Assembly (NCBI RefSeq): GCF_002954665.1
Contig: NZ_MSCM01000001.1
Span: forward strand, 85,183-149,182
Length of the DNA stretch: 64,000 nt
Direction: 5' to 3'
Source of the DNA: Polaribacter glomeratus
Lineage (GTDB): Bacteria > Bacteroidota > Bacteroidia > Flavobacteriales > Flavobacteriaceae
Each line of letters begins with the position of its first letter. The first letter of the stretch is position 1. Positions 54,051-63,208 of the stretch are shown piece after piece. The notes below the pieces were generated by a model. That model did not search any database. It was given only the letters and a program-made list of their open reading frames with translations, and was not told the DNA's origin. A program made the position numbers and the translations under genes.

Positions 54051-55583
54051 TTACTTGGTTAAGGTTCCTGTAAGTTCTATTTGTTCTCTATTATCTTCAA
54101 CTATTTGAGATGTATACTTGCCTCTTATCGATTTTATCCATTGTTTTGCACGACTGTTTAATTGAAATTCATCGGTCATCATACGACCTCTAGAAACTAA
54201 AATACCAATATCTGCACCTTCGTATAAATAATCACCTTTTTTAGAAATGTGTAAAAAGAAAGCTTCATTTTCTGTTTCAACGGCTCTTCTGTGGGTATCT
54301 AAACGGTCAAATTGAATGTGTCCATTATCAAACATTTTATAAATTCCAGATTTTGGTGCTTCAGAAATATATTCAACAGTTTCTTCTGTATGTTTGATAA
54401 TTAATTGGCTCCAACCATCAATATTAGCTTGTTTTGCCCAACGCTTGTTAATTGCTTTTACATCTAATTCATATTCCACATCCATCCATTCCATAATATG
54501 GAAGATAAAAAGAGGCGCATCTGCCAAAGCAAAAACTGCATGATTGGTAATTGAACTTGCACCAGTAACTCGTGGATTTAATTCACCTAAATAAATTTCG
54601 CCATTATCTTGATCAATTAAAAAATCTAATTCAAAGTATCCTTTGTAACCTTCTTCTCTTAGTTGATTTCCAAATAGTTGTGTGTATTTTGCTGCTTTTT
54701 CTCTTAATTCAGGACTAAATGCATCCGGATAAATTTCATTACCACACCAACCACCTTTGTAAGGCGTCAATTCTTTAAACCCAACCAACTCTGTCATTAA
54801 AGGCGCAACGATTGTACCGTGTCTTGTAACACAAGCTTCAATTGCAGAACCTTTACAATTGATACGTTTCATTACTTTAACCTCTTTTTCTTTTTCAATT
54901 TCTTCAGCATATTTATTATATTCTTCTTCATTTGATATGAAAAAAGTAGTGTGACCAGAATCTCCAAAAGGTGTTTGAATTACTAGATCAGTGCCTAAGG
55001 CTTTAGAAACTTTATTTAAATGTTCATAATCTTTAACTTGAGATAATACGTAAGGTACACAAGGCACGCCAGCTTTTTCGGCAATACGGTTTGTATTTAC
55101 CTTATTGTCCATAAAAGTTCGCATTTTTGCACTTGGAAACATAATTTGTAAGCCTAATTTTTTAGCTAACATTTCGGTTGTTTCATCAAACATTAAAAAC
55201 ATTGCCTTACCAGCATTTTTGTCTGTACCTCTTGTTTTTAAGTAATTTTGAACCTCTGGATGTTGTAGTAAGTAGTTGTTAATGTCTTCGATACTTGTAA
55301 ATTCATCGTGAGGCATTTCTTCTTTCGGAGAAAAAACATTTGGATGTAAACCATCAAAACATTCAATATGACAAATAAATTTAAATCCTTTAATCCACTC
55401 ATCTGCGCCTAACATGTTAAAGTTCGTAGCACTTATAAAATACAACGGAACTTCATTTTTGTAGAAGAAACGTCTAATATCAGGAACGCCATCAAGTACT
55501 TCAACGGTGTTGTTTTTTTTTGCAATTGCCACTTTTTTAGTCGGAGTAGCTTTTTTAATAGGTGTTGTTTTTTTAGTAGTCAT
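54051..55583 (-). CDS. ATP-grasp ligase with Lys/Thr-rich N-terminus (510 aa)
   Basis: Residues 1-25 are a Lys/Thr/Pro-rich tail (TTKKTTPIKKATPTKK). The ATP-grasp fold covers about 150-370, with NTNRIAEKAGVPCVPYV, LVIQTPFGDSGHTTFFI, the Mg-binding Glu318 in GYFELDFLID and Glu334/Asn336 in LGELNPRVTG. It lacks any biotin-carrier domain, and no carrier gene is near, so a biotin carboxylase label is not supported. ATP-grasp enzymes often join a carboxylate to an amine. Its gene lies 24 bp after the PLP decarboxylase gene, so its amine substrate may be that enzyme's product; this is inference. Confidence 0.82.
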   Translation of the reverse strand: MTTKKTTPIKKATPTKKVAIAKKNNTVEVLDGVPDIRRFFYKNEVPLYFISATNFNMLGADEWIKGFKFICHIECFDGLHPNVFSPKEEMPHDEFTSIEDINNYLLQHPEVQNYLKTRGTDKNAGKAMFLMFDETTEMLAKKLGLQIMFPSAKMRTFMDNKVNTNRIAEKAGVPCVPYVLSQVKDYEHLNKVSKALGTDLVIQTPFGDSGHTTFFISNEEEYNKYAEEIEKEKEVKVMKRINCKGSAIEACVTRHGTIVAPLMTELVGFKELTPYKGGWCGNEIYPDAFSPELREKAAKYTQLFGNQLREEGYKGYFELDFLIDQDNGEIYLGELNPRVTGASSITNHAVFALADAPLFIFHIMEWMDVEYELDVKAINKRWAKQANIDGWSQLIIKHTEETVEYISEAPKSGIYKMFDNGHIQFDRLDTHRRAVETENEAFFLHISKKGDYLYEGADIGILVSRGRMMTDEFQLNSRAKQWIKSIRGKYTSQIVEDNREQIELTGTLTK

Positions 55584-55607
55584 ACTATTTATTTTATTTT
55601 TAATTAA

Positions 55608-58355
55608 TTATTTTTTGATGTTCATTCCGCCAATAGACGTTGTTGTTTTATGTCTGTTTAAAACACTTTCGTTAAAGATTCGTAAGCCTAAATCTGCACG
55701 ATAACCATGAATTTCACTTACATCTAAAGCGTTCATAAAGTTGATAATTTCTTCGCTAACCACTTGACCAGGAACCAAAACAGGAAAACCTGGTGGATAC
55801 GGAATTACAAAAGTAGAAGCCACTAAAACTTTGCCTTTTTGCATAGCACCCAAACATTCGTTTAAAGGAATGTATTCGTAGTTTTCTTCTTTATAAGCAA
55901 GAAAATAAGCAGCACGTAAATCGCCACCAGGAACACCAGGAACTGCTTGAAATGAGTGATGAAAATAGCTGAAATCTGGAAGAGGAGGTACTTCTTCAGT
56001 TAAAGAATGAATTCTCTTTTGTCTGATCTCCATTTCTTTATCATTCAATGATTTAAGCTCTTCGTCTAGTTCATCAGCAATTTTTAACAGTGCATTTGTT
56101 AAATACGTAATACTACCTCTAGTGGTACCAATATTGGTTAAAAATAATACCGTGTTTCTTGATGTTTTATTAATTTGGATATTAAATTTATCCATCAAAT
56201 ATTTGTTTTTAAACGTATCGCCATCAACACCCGTTTTACCAATATGCAAGGTTATTTTTGTAGGATCTAAAACAAATTCGTCTTGTTCCCAAGCATCATC
56301 CATTAAATTCCAACCTTCATTTTTTGTATAATATTCCTTTAAACCTGTTTGACGGTATTTATTAGGTATAAAATCTTTTACTGTTAAAATATCAAAGTAT
56401 TTACTTAATTGTGGGTTGTCATTAATTTTTGCACGCAAAACCATCGCCATTTCAATGCTTTTTTCTACCAATTCAAAACCTTCTAACTGTACTTGGCGTC
56501 TTCCAACATCTAAAGAAGCTAACATTTGATAATTTGGTGAAGTAGAGGTATGCGTCATATACGCTTCAGAAAATGTGCTTTCACTTTTTCTACGAAAGTC
56601 TTGATCCCAAATATGAATCATAGAACCTTGTCTAAAACTACTTAATGTTTTGTGCGTACTTTGAGTAGCATACACACGTATACGAACCTGTTCTGGATCT
56701 GGCATTAGAGAAACTTCACCTTCTTTTAATTCTTTACGATATGCTTTGTACTTCTTCTTGTAGCCGTTACTGTTGTACTTGTCATATAATTTTTTGGCTA
56801 CATACATTCCTGTACGTTGCTTGTAATTATTGGCAAAACCTGCAAAGGCAAACCAAGCTTCATCCCATAAAAATATCATGTCTGGTTTTATGGCTAAAAC
56901 TTCTTCCATAACGCGTTCTACGTTGTAAACCATGCCATCAAACGTGCAATTAGTAAGTAATAACATTCTTACTTTGTCTAATCTTCCTGCTTTTTTTAAC
57001 TCTAATAATCTGCCTTTTATTTGCTCTAAAGGCACAGCGCCATACATTGAATATTTTTCTATGGGATAAGAATCTAAATAAACCGGATATGCACCAACTA
57101 AAACCAAACCGTAGTGGTGAGATTTATGACAATCTCTATCTATAAGTACCACATTACCAGGTTCTACTAATGCTTGCATTACAATTTTATTTGCGGTGGA
57201 AGTTCCATTAGTAACAAAATATGTGTATTGAGAGCCATACGCATCTCTTGCCATTTCTTGGGCTTTTTTAAGCGGACCTGTTGGTTGTAATAAGGAGTCT
57301 AAACCACCTGTTGTTGCAGATGTTTCTGCTAAAAACATGTTTCTACCATAAAAATCACCAAAGTCATTTATCCATCTTGATTTAAAAACCGAGTTTCCTC
57401 TAGATATTGGCATCGCATGAAAAACACCTGTAGGTTTTTTACTATATTCAACTAAAGCAGAAAAGAAAGGTGTTTCAAAACGTTCTGCAATTCCTCTTAA
57501 AATAGTTAAGTGAAGTTCTTGCATATCTTCTGTTTGATAGAAGATTCGTCTAAAACGTTTAATAGTACTGTCTTTTAAGTGCCCTAGTGATGTGTCTGTA
57601 ACGTAATAAGCATCTAATTCAGGTCTAAACTTATCAATTAATTCGCCTATTAAAGGCCCTAAATCCGTTTCAGATTTTGATGAAAAATCAAGTTTTGTAA
57701 CTGGTTGAATATAGGGTTTTATAAGCGGCGAAATTTCTTTTGAATGATAGGGTGGAGCGTATCTTACTACAACTGCTTGAATATTATGATTAAAATGCAA
57801 AGCAATCATTGCATCCTGAAAAGATCTTTGTACAATTACGCCGTATGTAAATTTATCATTTGATGATCTAAATGACATCAAGCTATTTTTTAGACTGCTC
57901 TCTTCCTTATCGGAAATGGCGTCTATAAATAATACTTCAAAATGATTTTTTCTGATGCTATTATGCTGTTCATGATCTTCAACAGATTCTATACTATGTT
58001 CGTCATAATCTATATAATCAGGATTACTTCTGTAGCTATCACCAACCAAATCTTTGGTGGTTTCGGCTATTAGATTAGATAAGGAAGTATATTCATAATT
58101 AGAAAGTGTATTCTCTAACTTTAACATACGACCAATACCGGGTGAAGCAAAATAACGCTCCACACCTTTTAAATCTGTAATTAAATTTTTTACTACTTTT
58201 TTGTGTGTTTTTTCATTTTCAGAACCATGGTTACACCTTGCCAACTCTGAACTTTCGATTTTTAATTTATTCCAATAGTCTACTCGTAATTGACCAATAT
58301 TGTAATAAGTAGAACTTTTAGATTTGTTATTTGCTTTTTTAGAGATATCAGACAT
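55608..58355 (-). CDS. Large Orn/Lys/Arg-type PLP decarboxylase (915 aa)
   Basis: It is a fold type I decarboxylase of the AdiA/CadA/SpeC type. Residues about 135-290 form a wing/flavodoxin-like N-terminal region. The PLP domain has NGTSTANKIVMQALVEPGN, DRDCHKSHHYG, LWDEAWFAF (Asp498) and the Schiff-base Lys569 in QSTHKTLSSF. The C-terminal domain reaches 915 residues, longer than the usual 710-760. It would turn ornithine, lysine or arginine into putrescine, cadaverine or agmatine; substrate choice is not evident. Confidence 0.88.
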   Translation of the reverse strand: MSDISKKANNKSKSSTYYNIGQLRVDYWNKLKIESSELARCNHGSENEKTHKKVVKNLITDLKGVERYFASPGIGRMLKLENTLSNYEYTSLSNLIAETTKDLVGDSYRSNPDYIDYDEHSIESVEDHEQHNSIRKNHFEVLFIDAISDKEESSLKNSLMSFRSSNDKFTYGVIVQRSFQDAMIALHFNHNIQAVVVRYAPPYHSKEISPLIKPYIQPVTKLDFSSKSETDLGPLIGELIDKFRPELDAYYVTDTSLGHLKDSTIKRFRRIFYQTEDMQELHLTILRGIAERFETPFFSALVEYSKKPTGVFHAMPISRGNSVFKSRWINDFGDFYGRNMFLAETSATTGGLDSLLQPTGPLKKAQEMARDAYGSQYTYFVTNGTSTANKIVMQALVEPGNVVLIDRDCHKSHHYGLVLVGAYPVYLDSYPIEKYSMYGAVPLEQIKGRLLELKKAGRLDKVRMLLLTNCTFDGMVYNVERVMEEVLAIKPDMIFLWDEAWFAFAGFANNYKQRTGMYVAKKLYDKYNSNGYKKKYKAYRKELKEGEVSLMPDPEQVRIRVYATQSTHKTLSSFRQGSMIHIWDQDFRRKSESTFSEAYMTHTSTSPNYQMLASLDVGRRQVQLEGFELVEKSIEMAMVLRAKINDNPQLSKYFDILTVKDFIPNKYRQTGLKEYYTKNEGWNLMDDAWEQDEFVLDPTKITLHIGKTGVDGDTFKNKYLMDKFNIQINKTSRNTVLFLTNIGTTRGSITYLTNALLKIADELDEELKSLNDKEMEIRQKRIHSLTEEVPPLPDFSYFHHSFQAVPGVPGGDLRAAYFLAYKEENYEYIPLNECLGAMQKGKVLVASTFVIPYPPGFPVLVPGQVVSEEIINFMNALDVSEIHGYRADLGLRIFNESVLNRHKTTTSIGGMNIKK

Positions 58356-58495
58356 TTAAGATTTTATAAGTTATTTTAGTTTTAAAAAAGTTAATCACGA
58401 AAAGATTAAGGGTATCGTAAAAGTTAGAAAAGTCAGCAAAAATCATATACAAAAGGAACCTTGTTTGTTTCTTTTGTGTACGTTAAAAAGACCGT

Positions 58496-58516
58496 AAAAA
58501 GTGTTGTAAACTTTTT
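58496..58516. terminator. Possible weak hairpin between the VOC and decarboxylase genes
   Basis: AAAAAGT (58496-58502) and ACTTTTT (58510-58516) pair around a seven-base loop, just after the VOC stop codon. The stem is short and AT-rich, so it may only reduce read-through. It lies in a 180-bp gap that otherwise shows nothing. Confidence 0.35.
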
Positions 58517-58535
58517 CATTCTAAGGGTGTTGAGT

Positions 58536-58946
58536 TTAATTTAATGAATGTAAAGCCAATTTATTTCCTTGCGAATCAATGAAAACAGCAAAATACCCAG
58601 ACTCTTCGGATATTAATGTTTTTGGCATAATGATGCGGCCTCCAGCCGGCTCTATTTTATCAAGAACAAGACTTAAGTTATCGCCACCATTTAAATAAAT
58701 TAAGGATCCAGAATCGCTTGGTACATAGCCAGAACCAGCCACAACAGCCCCACCGATACCGGTGTTTGTAGGGAAATAGGCCATTGCGTTTGCTTCCGTA
58801 ATATTTTGTTGCATGGTAATACCAAAAATATATTGATAAAATTCAACCGCTTGTTGAAAGTCTATGGCTGGTATCTCAAACCAACTCACATAATCTTTTC
58901 TTGCTTCTATTTTTTTATTTTTTTTTCCTGATTTTATTCCACCCAT
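58536..58946 (-). CDS. VOC/glyoxalase-like superfamily protein (136 aa)
   Basis: A single VOC module has YVSWFEIPAIDFQQAVEFYQYIFGI, SGSLIYLNGGDNL and GYFAVFIDSQGNKLALHS. The basic N-terminal tail (GGIKSGKKNKK) is unusual. The metal-binding residues of glyoxalase I are not clearly kept, so the function is open. It lies 15 bp after the amidase gene. Confidence 0.82.
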   Translation of the reverse strand: MGGIKSGKKNKKIEARKDYVSWFEIPAIDFQQAVEFYQYIFGITMQQNITEANAMAYFPTNTGIGGAVVAGSGYVPSDSGSLIYLNGGDNLSLVLDKIEPAGGRIIMPKTLISEESGYFAVFIDSQGNKLALHSLN

Positions 58947-58961
58947 CTTTTTTTCTTTTTT

Positions 58962-59903
58962 TTATATGATTGTATCTCTTTTATAATTTATTGCTGCATT
59001 TTGCTTTTCTAGCGTAGTTTCTTTAATTTTTAATTCTGCTAAGTCATCTAAGCGTGTTGGTTTTATCAACGGACCTAAAGAGTCTAAATACGGAGTTGCA
59101 ATTCCTGGTTGATAAATAGCAAACTGGCTATTTTTAATATGTTCACGAAAACTTTTAAGCGGCTGTCCAAGACGTAAAATTCCTAATTCGCGACTTCTTT
59201 TTACACGTTCTATGTTTAATTCTAACGGAATAATTTCTTCTGTTCCTTCAGATTGATATATTACTCTACCATCTGGACCACAAATAATAGATTTTCCACA
59301 ACCTCCTGTATCTAAACCATTAATGTCAAAGAAATAACATTGATTCACAGACGCCATTGCTCGTACAATAGACAATTCTATATCTCTATCGATAGTTCCT
59401 GATAATGTTGGATGCATAATTACTTCTGCGCCCATTGTAGTTAACGTACGAATGGTTTCTGGAAACCACATATCATAACAAATAGACACGCCAAATCTAG
59501 CCACTCCTGGCACATCAAATACACAGTAATCTTGCCCTGGTGTTACGCCTGTTTCGTAAGGATAAAACGGAAACATTTTACGATATCTGGTTACAATTTC
59601 TCCAGCTGGATTAATAACAGATGCTGTGTTATAAATTTTACCCTCACTTTTTTCGAATATAGATCCAGGTAGTAACCAAATTCCATATTGTTTTGCTTTT
59701 GCTTGCATTTCTGCTTCAAAATTATTTGGTATTACTTGTGCAGTATGGGTTAACGGTCCAAAAGCACATAATTCACTAAACATAATCATCTCAACCCATG
59801 GATAAAGGTTCATGGTAATGTCAATTTTCAGTTTCATCATTTCAACGTTTGATGCGACTGCTGATACTTTCATTTGTATTCCTGCGATTGCGAATGGTTT
59901 CAT
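58962..59903 (-). CDS. Nitrilase-superfamily carbon-nitrogen hydrolase (313 aa)
   Basis: The Glu-Lys-Cys triad is visible as Glu44 (FSELCAFG), Lys109 (RYRKMFPF) and Cys142 (SICYDMWFPE). The length fits aliphatic amidases, formamidases and N-carbamoylputrescine amidase relatives. It starts 5 bp after the aminotransferase stop codon. In this setting it may split an amide or carbamoyl intermediate of amine breakdown. Confidence 0.9.
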   Translation of the reverse strand: MKPFAIAGIQMKVSAVASNVEMMKLKIDITMNLYPWVEMIMFSELCAFGPLTHTAQVIPNNFEAEMQAKAKQYGIWLLPGSIFEKSEGKIYNTASVINPAGEIVTRYRKMFPFYPYETGVTPGQDYCVFDVPGVARFGVSICYDMWFPETIRTLTTMGAEVIMHPTLSGTIDRDIELSIVRAMASVNQCYFFDINGLDTGGCGKSIICGPDGRVIYQSEGTEEIIPLELNIERVKRSRELGILRLGQPLKSFREHIKNSQFAIYQPGIATPYLDSLGPLIKPTRLDDLAELKIKETTLEKQNAAINYKRDTII

Positions 59904-59908
59904 ATATT

Positions 59909-61216
59909 TTATATTGCTTTTTTAATTTCGGTTTCCAAAATGGATAATCCTTTTTCTAATTCTGTATCGGTAATAACTAAGGGTGATAAAATTCGTAGTA
60001 CATTTTTATAAGTTCCTGCACTTAGCACTATTAAGCCATTTTCAATACACCCTTTTACAATTTTCGGACATATTTCTGAATCAGGTTGTCGAGGATCTCC
60101 ATTTTTAACAAACTCGATAGCTATCATAGCTCCAATACCTCTTACATCACCTATTTCTGGATATTGTTTCATTAAATTCTCTAATCTCGTTTTGATAACA
60201 TGACCTACTTTAACGGCTTTTTCGTTTAAGTTAATTTGCTTCATATATTTAATGGTGGCAGATGCAGCGACGCAGCATATAGGACTTCCAATATAGGTTC
60301 CTCCAATAGATCCAATTGCGGCAGCATCCATAACTTCTGCTTTTCCAACAACAGCACCAATTGGCAAACCAGAACCCATCGATTTTGCATAGGTGCTAAT
60401 ATCTGGCTGTACACCGTAATGTTGCCAACTTGCCCAATGGCCTGTTCGGCAAAAACCACTCTGAACTTCATCCATAATTAAGACGATTCCATGCACATCG
60501 CAAAAGTTTCGCAATCCTTCTAAATATTTTTGAGGAACAGCATTAAAACCACCTTCACCTTGTATTGGTTCAATAATTACTGCAGCAACACTTTTTACAT
60601 CCACAAGATTTAGTGCACTTTCATGAAGACGTTTTAATTCATCTTCAACAAATTTATCCATATCTCGTGTTCCTCGATACCTGTAAAAATTAGGAAAAGG
60701 AAGACGATATACTTCTGGTGCAAACGGACCACAATCATATTTATAACTTACTTTACTAGTTAATGACATCGCCATCATAGAACGACCATGATATGCACCT
60801 GTAAAACAAAGTATAGCTTGTCTTTTTGTTGCTTGTCGCGCTATTTTTATTGCGTTCTCTACAGCTTCGGCTCCCGTACTAACCAACATTACTTTGGTTT
60901 TATCGCCATGTGGTAATATCTCTGCAAGTTCTTCACACAAGGCAATGTAGGGTTCGTAAGTAACTACATTAAAACTTGTATGTATGTATTTTCCTGCTTG
61001 CTCACGAATAGCATTAACAACAGGCTCTGGGCAATGTCCTGCATTTACAACTCCAATACCTCCGGCAAAATCTATTAGTTCTCGTCCATCAACATCTGTA
61101 ATAATAGCTCCTTTTGCTTCTTTTACGGTTGCCGTATTAAAAACACCAACGCCATTTGCCACAACATTTTTTCTTCTTTCGAAGAGTTCTTGAGATGTAG
61201 TATTTTTTTTATTCAT
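59909..61216 (-). CDS. Class III aminotransferase, 4-aminobutyrate/putrescine aminotransferase-like (435 aa)
   Basis: PLP motifs are STGAEAVENAIKIAR, CFTGAYHGRS, IIEPIQGEGGF, LIMDEVQSGFCRTG (Asp249) and YAKSMGSGLPIGA (Lys278). Overall it resembles GabT/PuuE. The ATG at 61216 is used; a longer frame would need a TTG at 61252 without support. The product semialdehyde could pass to the aldehyde dehydrogenase at 51512. Confidence 0.93.
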   Translation of the reverse strand: MNKKNTTSQELFERRKNVVANGVGVFNTATVKEAKGAIITDVDGRELIDFAGGIGVVNAGHCPEPVVNAIREQAGKYIHTSFNVVTYEPYIALCEELAEILPHGDKTKVMLVSTGAEAVENAIKIARQATKRQAILCFTGAYHGRSMMAMSLTSKVSYKYDCGPFAPEVYRLPFPNFYRYRGTRDMDKFVEDELKRLHESALNLVDVKSVAAVIIEPIQGEGGFNAVPQKYLEGLRNFCDVHGIVLIMDEVQSGFCRTGHWASWQHYGVQPDISTYAKSMGSGLPIGAVVGKAEVMDAAAIGSIGGTYIGSPICCVAASATIKYMKQINLNEKAVKVGHVIKTRLENLMKQYPEIGDVRGIGAMIAIEFVKNGDPRQPDSEICPKIVKGCIENGLIVLSAGTYKNVLRILSPLVITDTELEKGLSILETEIKKAI

Positions 61217-61302
61217 TTTAAAAAATTTCGTTTTTAAGTTAGTTCGATTCAATAAATTTTAATGATTAGGATGCTGTTGCTCTTAAAATAAAACCAACCT
61301 AT

Positions 61303-61710
61303 TTATAACAATATCCTACCTAAAGTTTTTCCAGAATTATCGAATAATACTTTAATGTTAAATACATCTTTATTTAAATTAACTTCATAGATCCTTTTAG
61401 AAGGATTTTGCACATAACATATCTGTTGAAGTTTATTAATTGTGTATTCTTTTTCGATAGTTAGTTGTAACTGTTTAGGTATTTTATTAAATGGTATAAA
61501 TTCAACGGTTTCTAGCCATTTACCTCTGCTATTAAATAATGCGATATGTTTTTTTTTCTTTAATGTAAAACTTACATTCCATTTAAACACATCTATTTGT
61601 TGCCATAATATATTGCTTGCTCTTGGAAATTTAGAATTAAAAGAAGACAGAACCAAGGAGTTTATATTAGATTTTTCACTTCTAAAAAAACGTCCAATTG
61701 ATAATGTCAT
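61303..61710 (-). CDS. Cytoplasmic PepSY-like small protein (135 aa)
   Basis: The core FNSKFPRASNILWQQIDVFKWNVSF plus IALFNSRGKWLETVEFI follows the PepSY-like repeat also seen in the secreted protein at 24404-24859 (FSKKFPTVKKVKWDKE, NFLEDGTWQETEHEI). There is no signal peptide, which is unusual for this family. It lies 86 bp upstream of the aminotransferase gene and may be co-transcribed. Confidence 0.7.
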   Translation of the reverse strand: MTLSIGRFFRSEKSNINSLVLSSFNSKFPRASNILWQQIDVFKWNVSFTLKKKKHIALFNSRGKWLETVEFIPFNKIPKQLQLTIEKEYTINKLQQICYVQNPSKRIYEVNLNKDVFNIKVLFDNSGKTLGRILL

Positions 61711-61803
61711 AGTTCTATTTTAATTTTTTAAAGGGGTAGATTTAGTATTAATTCTACCTTAATTATTTCTAGGATTCGTTTAAATTTAAAACGATATTAC
61801 AAG

Positions 61804-61819
61804 TGGTAGTTAACTACCA
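61804..61819. promoter_or_regulatory. 16-bp palindrome, possible operator
   Basis: TGGTAGTTAACTACCA is a perfect palindrome in the 292-bp gap between the Crp/Fnr gene and the PepSY-like gene, about 95 bp before the latter's start. Its position suits a dimeric regulator of the amine cluster, perhaps the neighbouring Crp/Fnr protein. The rest of the gap shows no ORF. Confidence 0.4.
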
Positions 61820-62002
61820 TTATTGTTATTTAAAAAACGAAAGTTTTAGCCATGAAGGTATTCCGTATGGAAAAAAGGAAAGCTAAATTTGTTATTTTAT
61901 AAAGATAAATGTTTAGAATCAACAAAACAACCACCTAGGTACCACTTGATGTTAATTTTAAACTATTAGTTTAAAAATTGAAGATTACTTGTTAAAAAAG
62001 GA

Positions 62003-62710
62003 CTAAGGAACGTGCTTTTCTTCGGCAACCGATAAAAGCATTTGTAGGTTCTTAACGTTTATTTTTTTGCGACTAACTGTAATTGCTCCACAGCGTTTTA
62101 ATTCTTGAATATGCCTACTAACCACAGATCTAGTTGTACCTATAAGACCTGCAATTTCGTCATTTGGTAAATTATTAATTAATTCCAATTCTTGGGTTTC
62201 TCCATTAACATTTTTAAGAAGTAAAGTTGCAAGACGCACAAGCGTGCTATGAAGTGTAACGTCTGTAGCAACATCCATTAATTGTCGCATGCGTTCTCCT
62301 AAATAGTATAAAATTGCTTTATGAATTATAGGATATTTGTTAATCCATAATCGCATTTGATCCATAGGAATTTTTAAGACCTCTAAGACATCCAAAGCTT
62401 CCCAATATACATCATGTGGTTCTGCGTCTAAAAGGGATAATACATCAAAAACGTCTCCGTTAGATAAAACAAAAACGGTATGTTCTCTACCAGTATCTGG
62501 ATTTGATTTAAACACTTTTAGTCTGCCTGAAATTATAAAATGAAAGGTAGTTGAAACTTCTAAACTACTTTTAAAATTTTTTGAAATCCAACGCTCTTCT
62601 GTCATTTGACTTAAAAGCGCCTCTAAAGATTCAATGCTAGAATCTTTTAAAAAAGGAGACTGTTTAAGAGTTGATAGATATCTTTGGTAACTAGGGTTAT
62701 TGGGTGTCAT
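62003..62710 (-). CDS. Crp/Fnr-family transcriptional regulator (235 aa)
   Basis: A cNMP-binding-like beta roll covers about 25-140 (STTFHFIISGRLKVFKSNPDTGREHTVFV, NGDVFDVLSLLDAEPHDVYWEALD). A C-terminal helix-turn-helix follows (LPNDEIAGLIGTTRSVVSRHIQELKRCG). There is no Fnr-type Cys cluster. It is the upstream neighbour of the amine-catabolism genes and their likely regulator. Confidence 0.92.
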   Translation of the reverse strand: MTPNNPSYQRYLSTLKQSPFLKDSSIESLEALLSQMTEERWISKNFKSSLEVSTTFHFIISGRLKVFKSNPDTGREHTVFVLSNGDVFDVLSLLDAEPHDVYWEALDVLEVLKIPMDQMRLWINKYPIIHKAILYYLGERMRQLMDVATDVTLHSTLVRLATLLLKNVNGETQELELINNLPNDEIAGLIGTTRSVVSRHIQELKRCGAITVSRKKINVKNLQMLLSVAEEKHVP

Positions 62711-62911
62711 TAATTAGGGTTAACAGTAAAGTTACTAAAATTTTATTAGACAATTGACAACCAATCGTAGTATAATTCTAAATATAGGAACACGATTGTA
62801 AGACACTTTTATTAAAATTAATTCCAATAAGCTAATAATGTTGTTTTTACGATAATTATGGAGAATGATTTTAAAAAAGAAGATAAAAAGTATAGATATT
62901 ATAAAATAAAA

Positions 62912-62938
62912 AAAACTTCAGAGTTAATCTGAAGTTTT
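62912..62938. terminator. Terminator of tRNA-Pro
   Basis: AAAACTTCAGA and TCTGAAGTTTT pair perfectly over 11 bases with a five-base loop, beginning 2 bp past the 3' end of tRNA-Pro on the minus strand, with A/T tracts on both sides. Confidence 0.8.
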
Positions 62939-62940
62939 AG

Positions 62941-63015
62941 TCGGGGTGGCAGGATTCGAACCTGCGACCTCCTCGTCCCAAACGAGGCGCGATGACCGGG
63001 CTACGCTACACCCCG
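62941..63015 (-). tRNA. tRNA-Pro (anticodon UGG)
   Basis: The minus strand gives a complete cloverleaf. The acceptor CGGGGTG pairs with CACCCCG and A is the discriminator. The anticodon stem CTCGT/ACGAG holds loop TTGGGA with UGG (proline), and the T arm is GCAGGTTCGAATCCTGC. CCA is not encoded. Confidence 0.96.
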
Positions 63016-63208
63016 AAAATGATCATTCATTTAAGGAGTGCAAATATACATCCTTTTTATACAAATGCAATTAATTGTTTTTATTATTCATCATTAAAAA
63101 GCATTAATTACATCTGCTTATGTTTTCATTATAAAAACTTATAAACATTCGATCTTATGAGAATCAAAAAACAATACTTTTACGCTTCTAAATTGATACA
63201 CAATAAAT

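Noticed and set aside
54051..55583. Biotin carboxylase
   Set aside because: No biotin-carrier domain or gene is present and the neighbours are amine-metabolism genes; only the ATP-grasp fold is shared.
61217..61252. A 12-codon N-terminal extension of the class III aminotransferase from a TTG
   Set aside because: The ATG at 61216 gives the usual N-terminus and the extension has no conserved residues.
62858..62932. A 24-aa plus-strand frame ending at the tRNA-Pro terminator
   Set aside because: Very short, lysine-rich, no ribosome-binding site, and its end is formed by the terminator hairpin.
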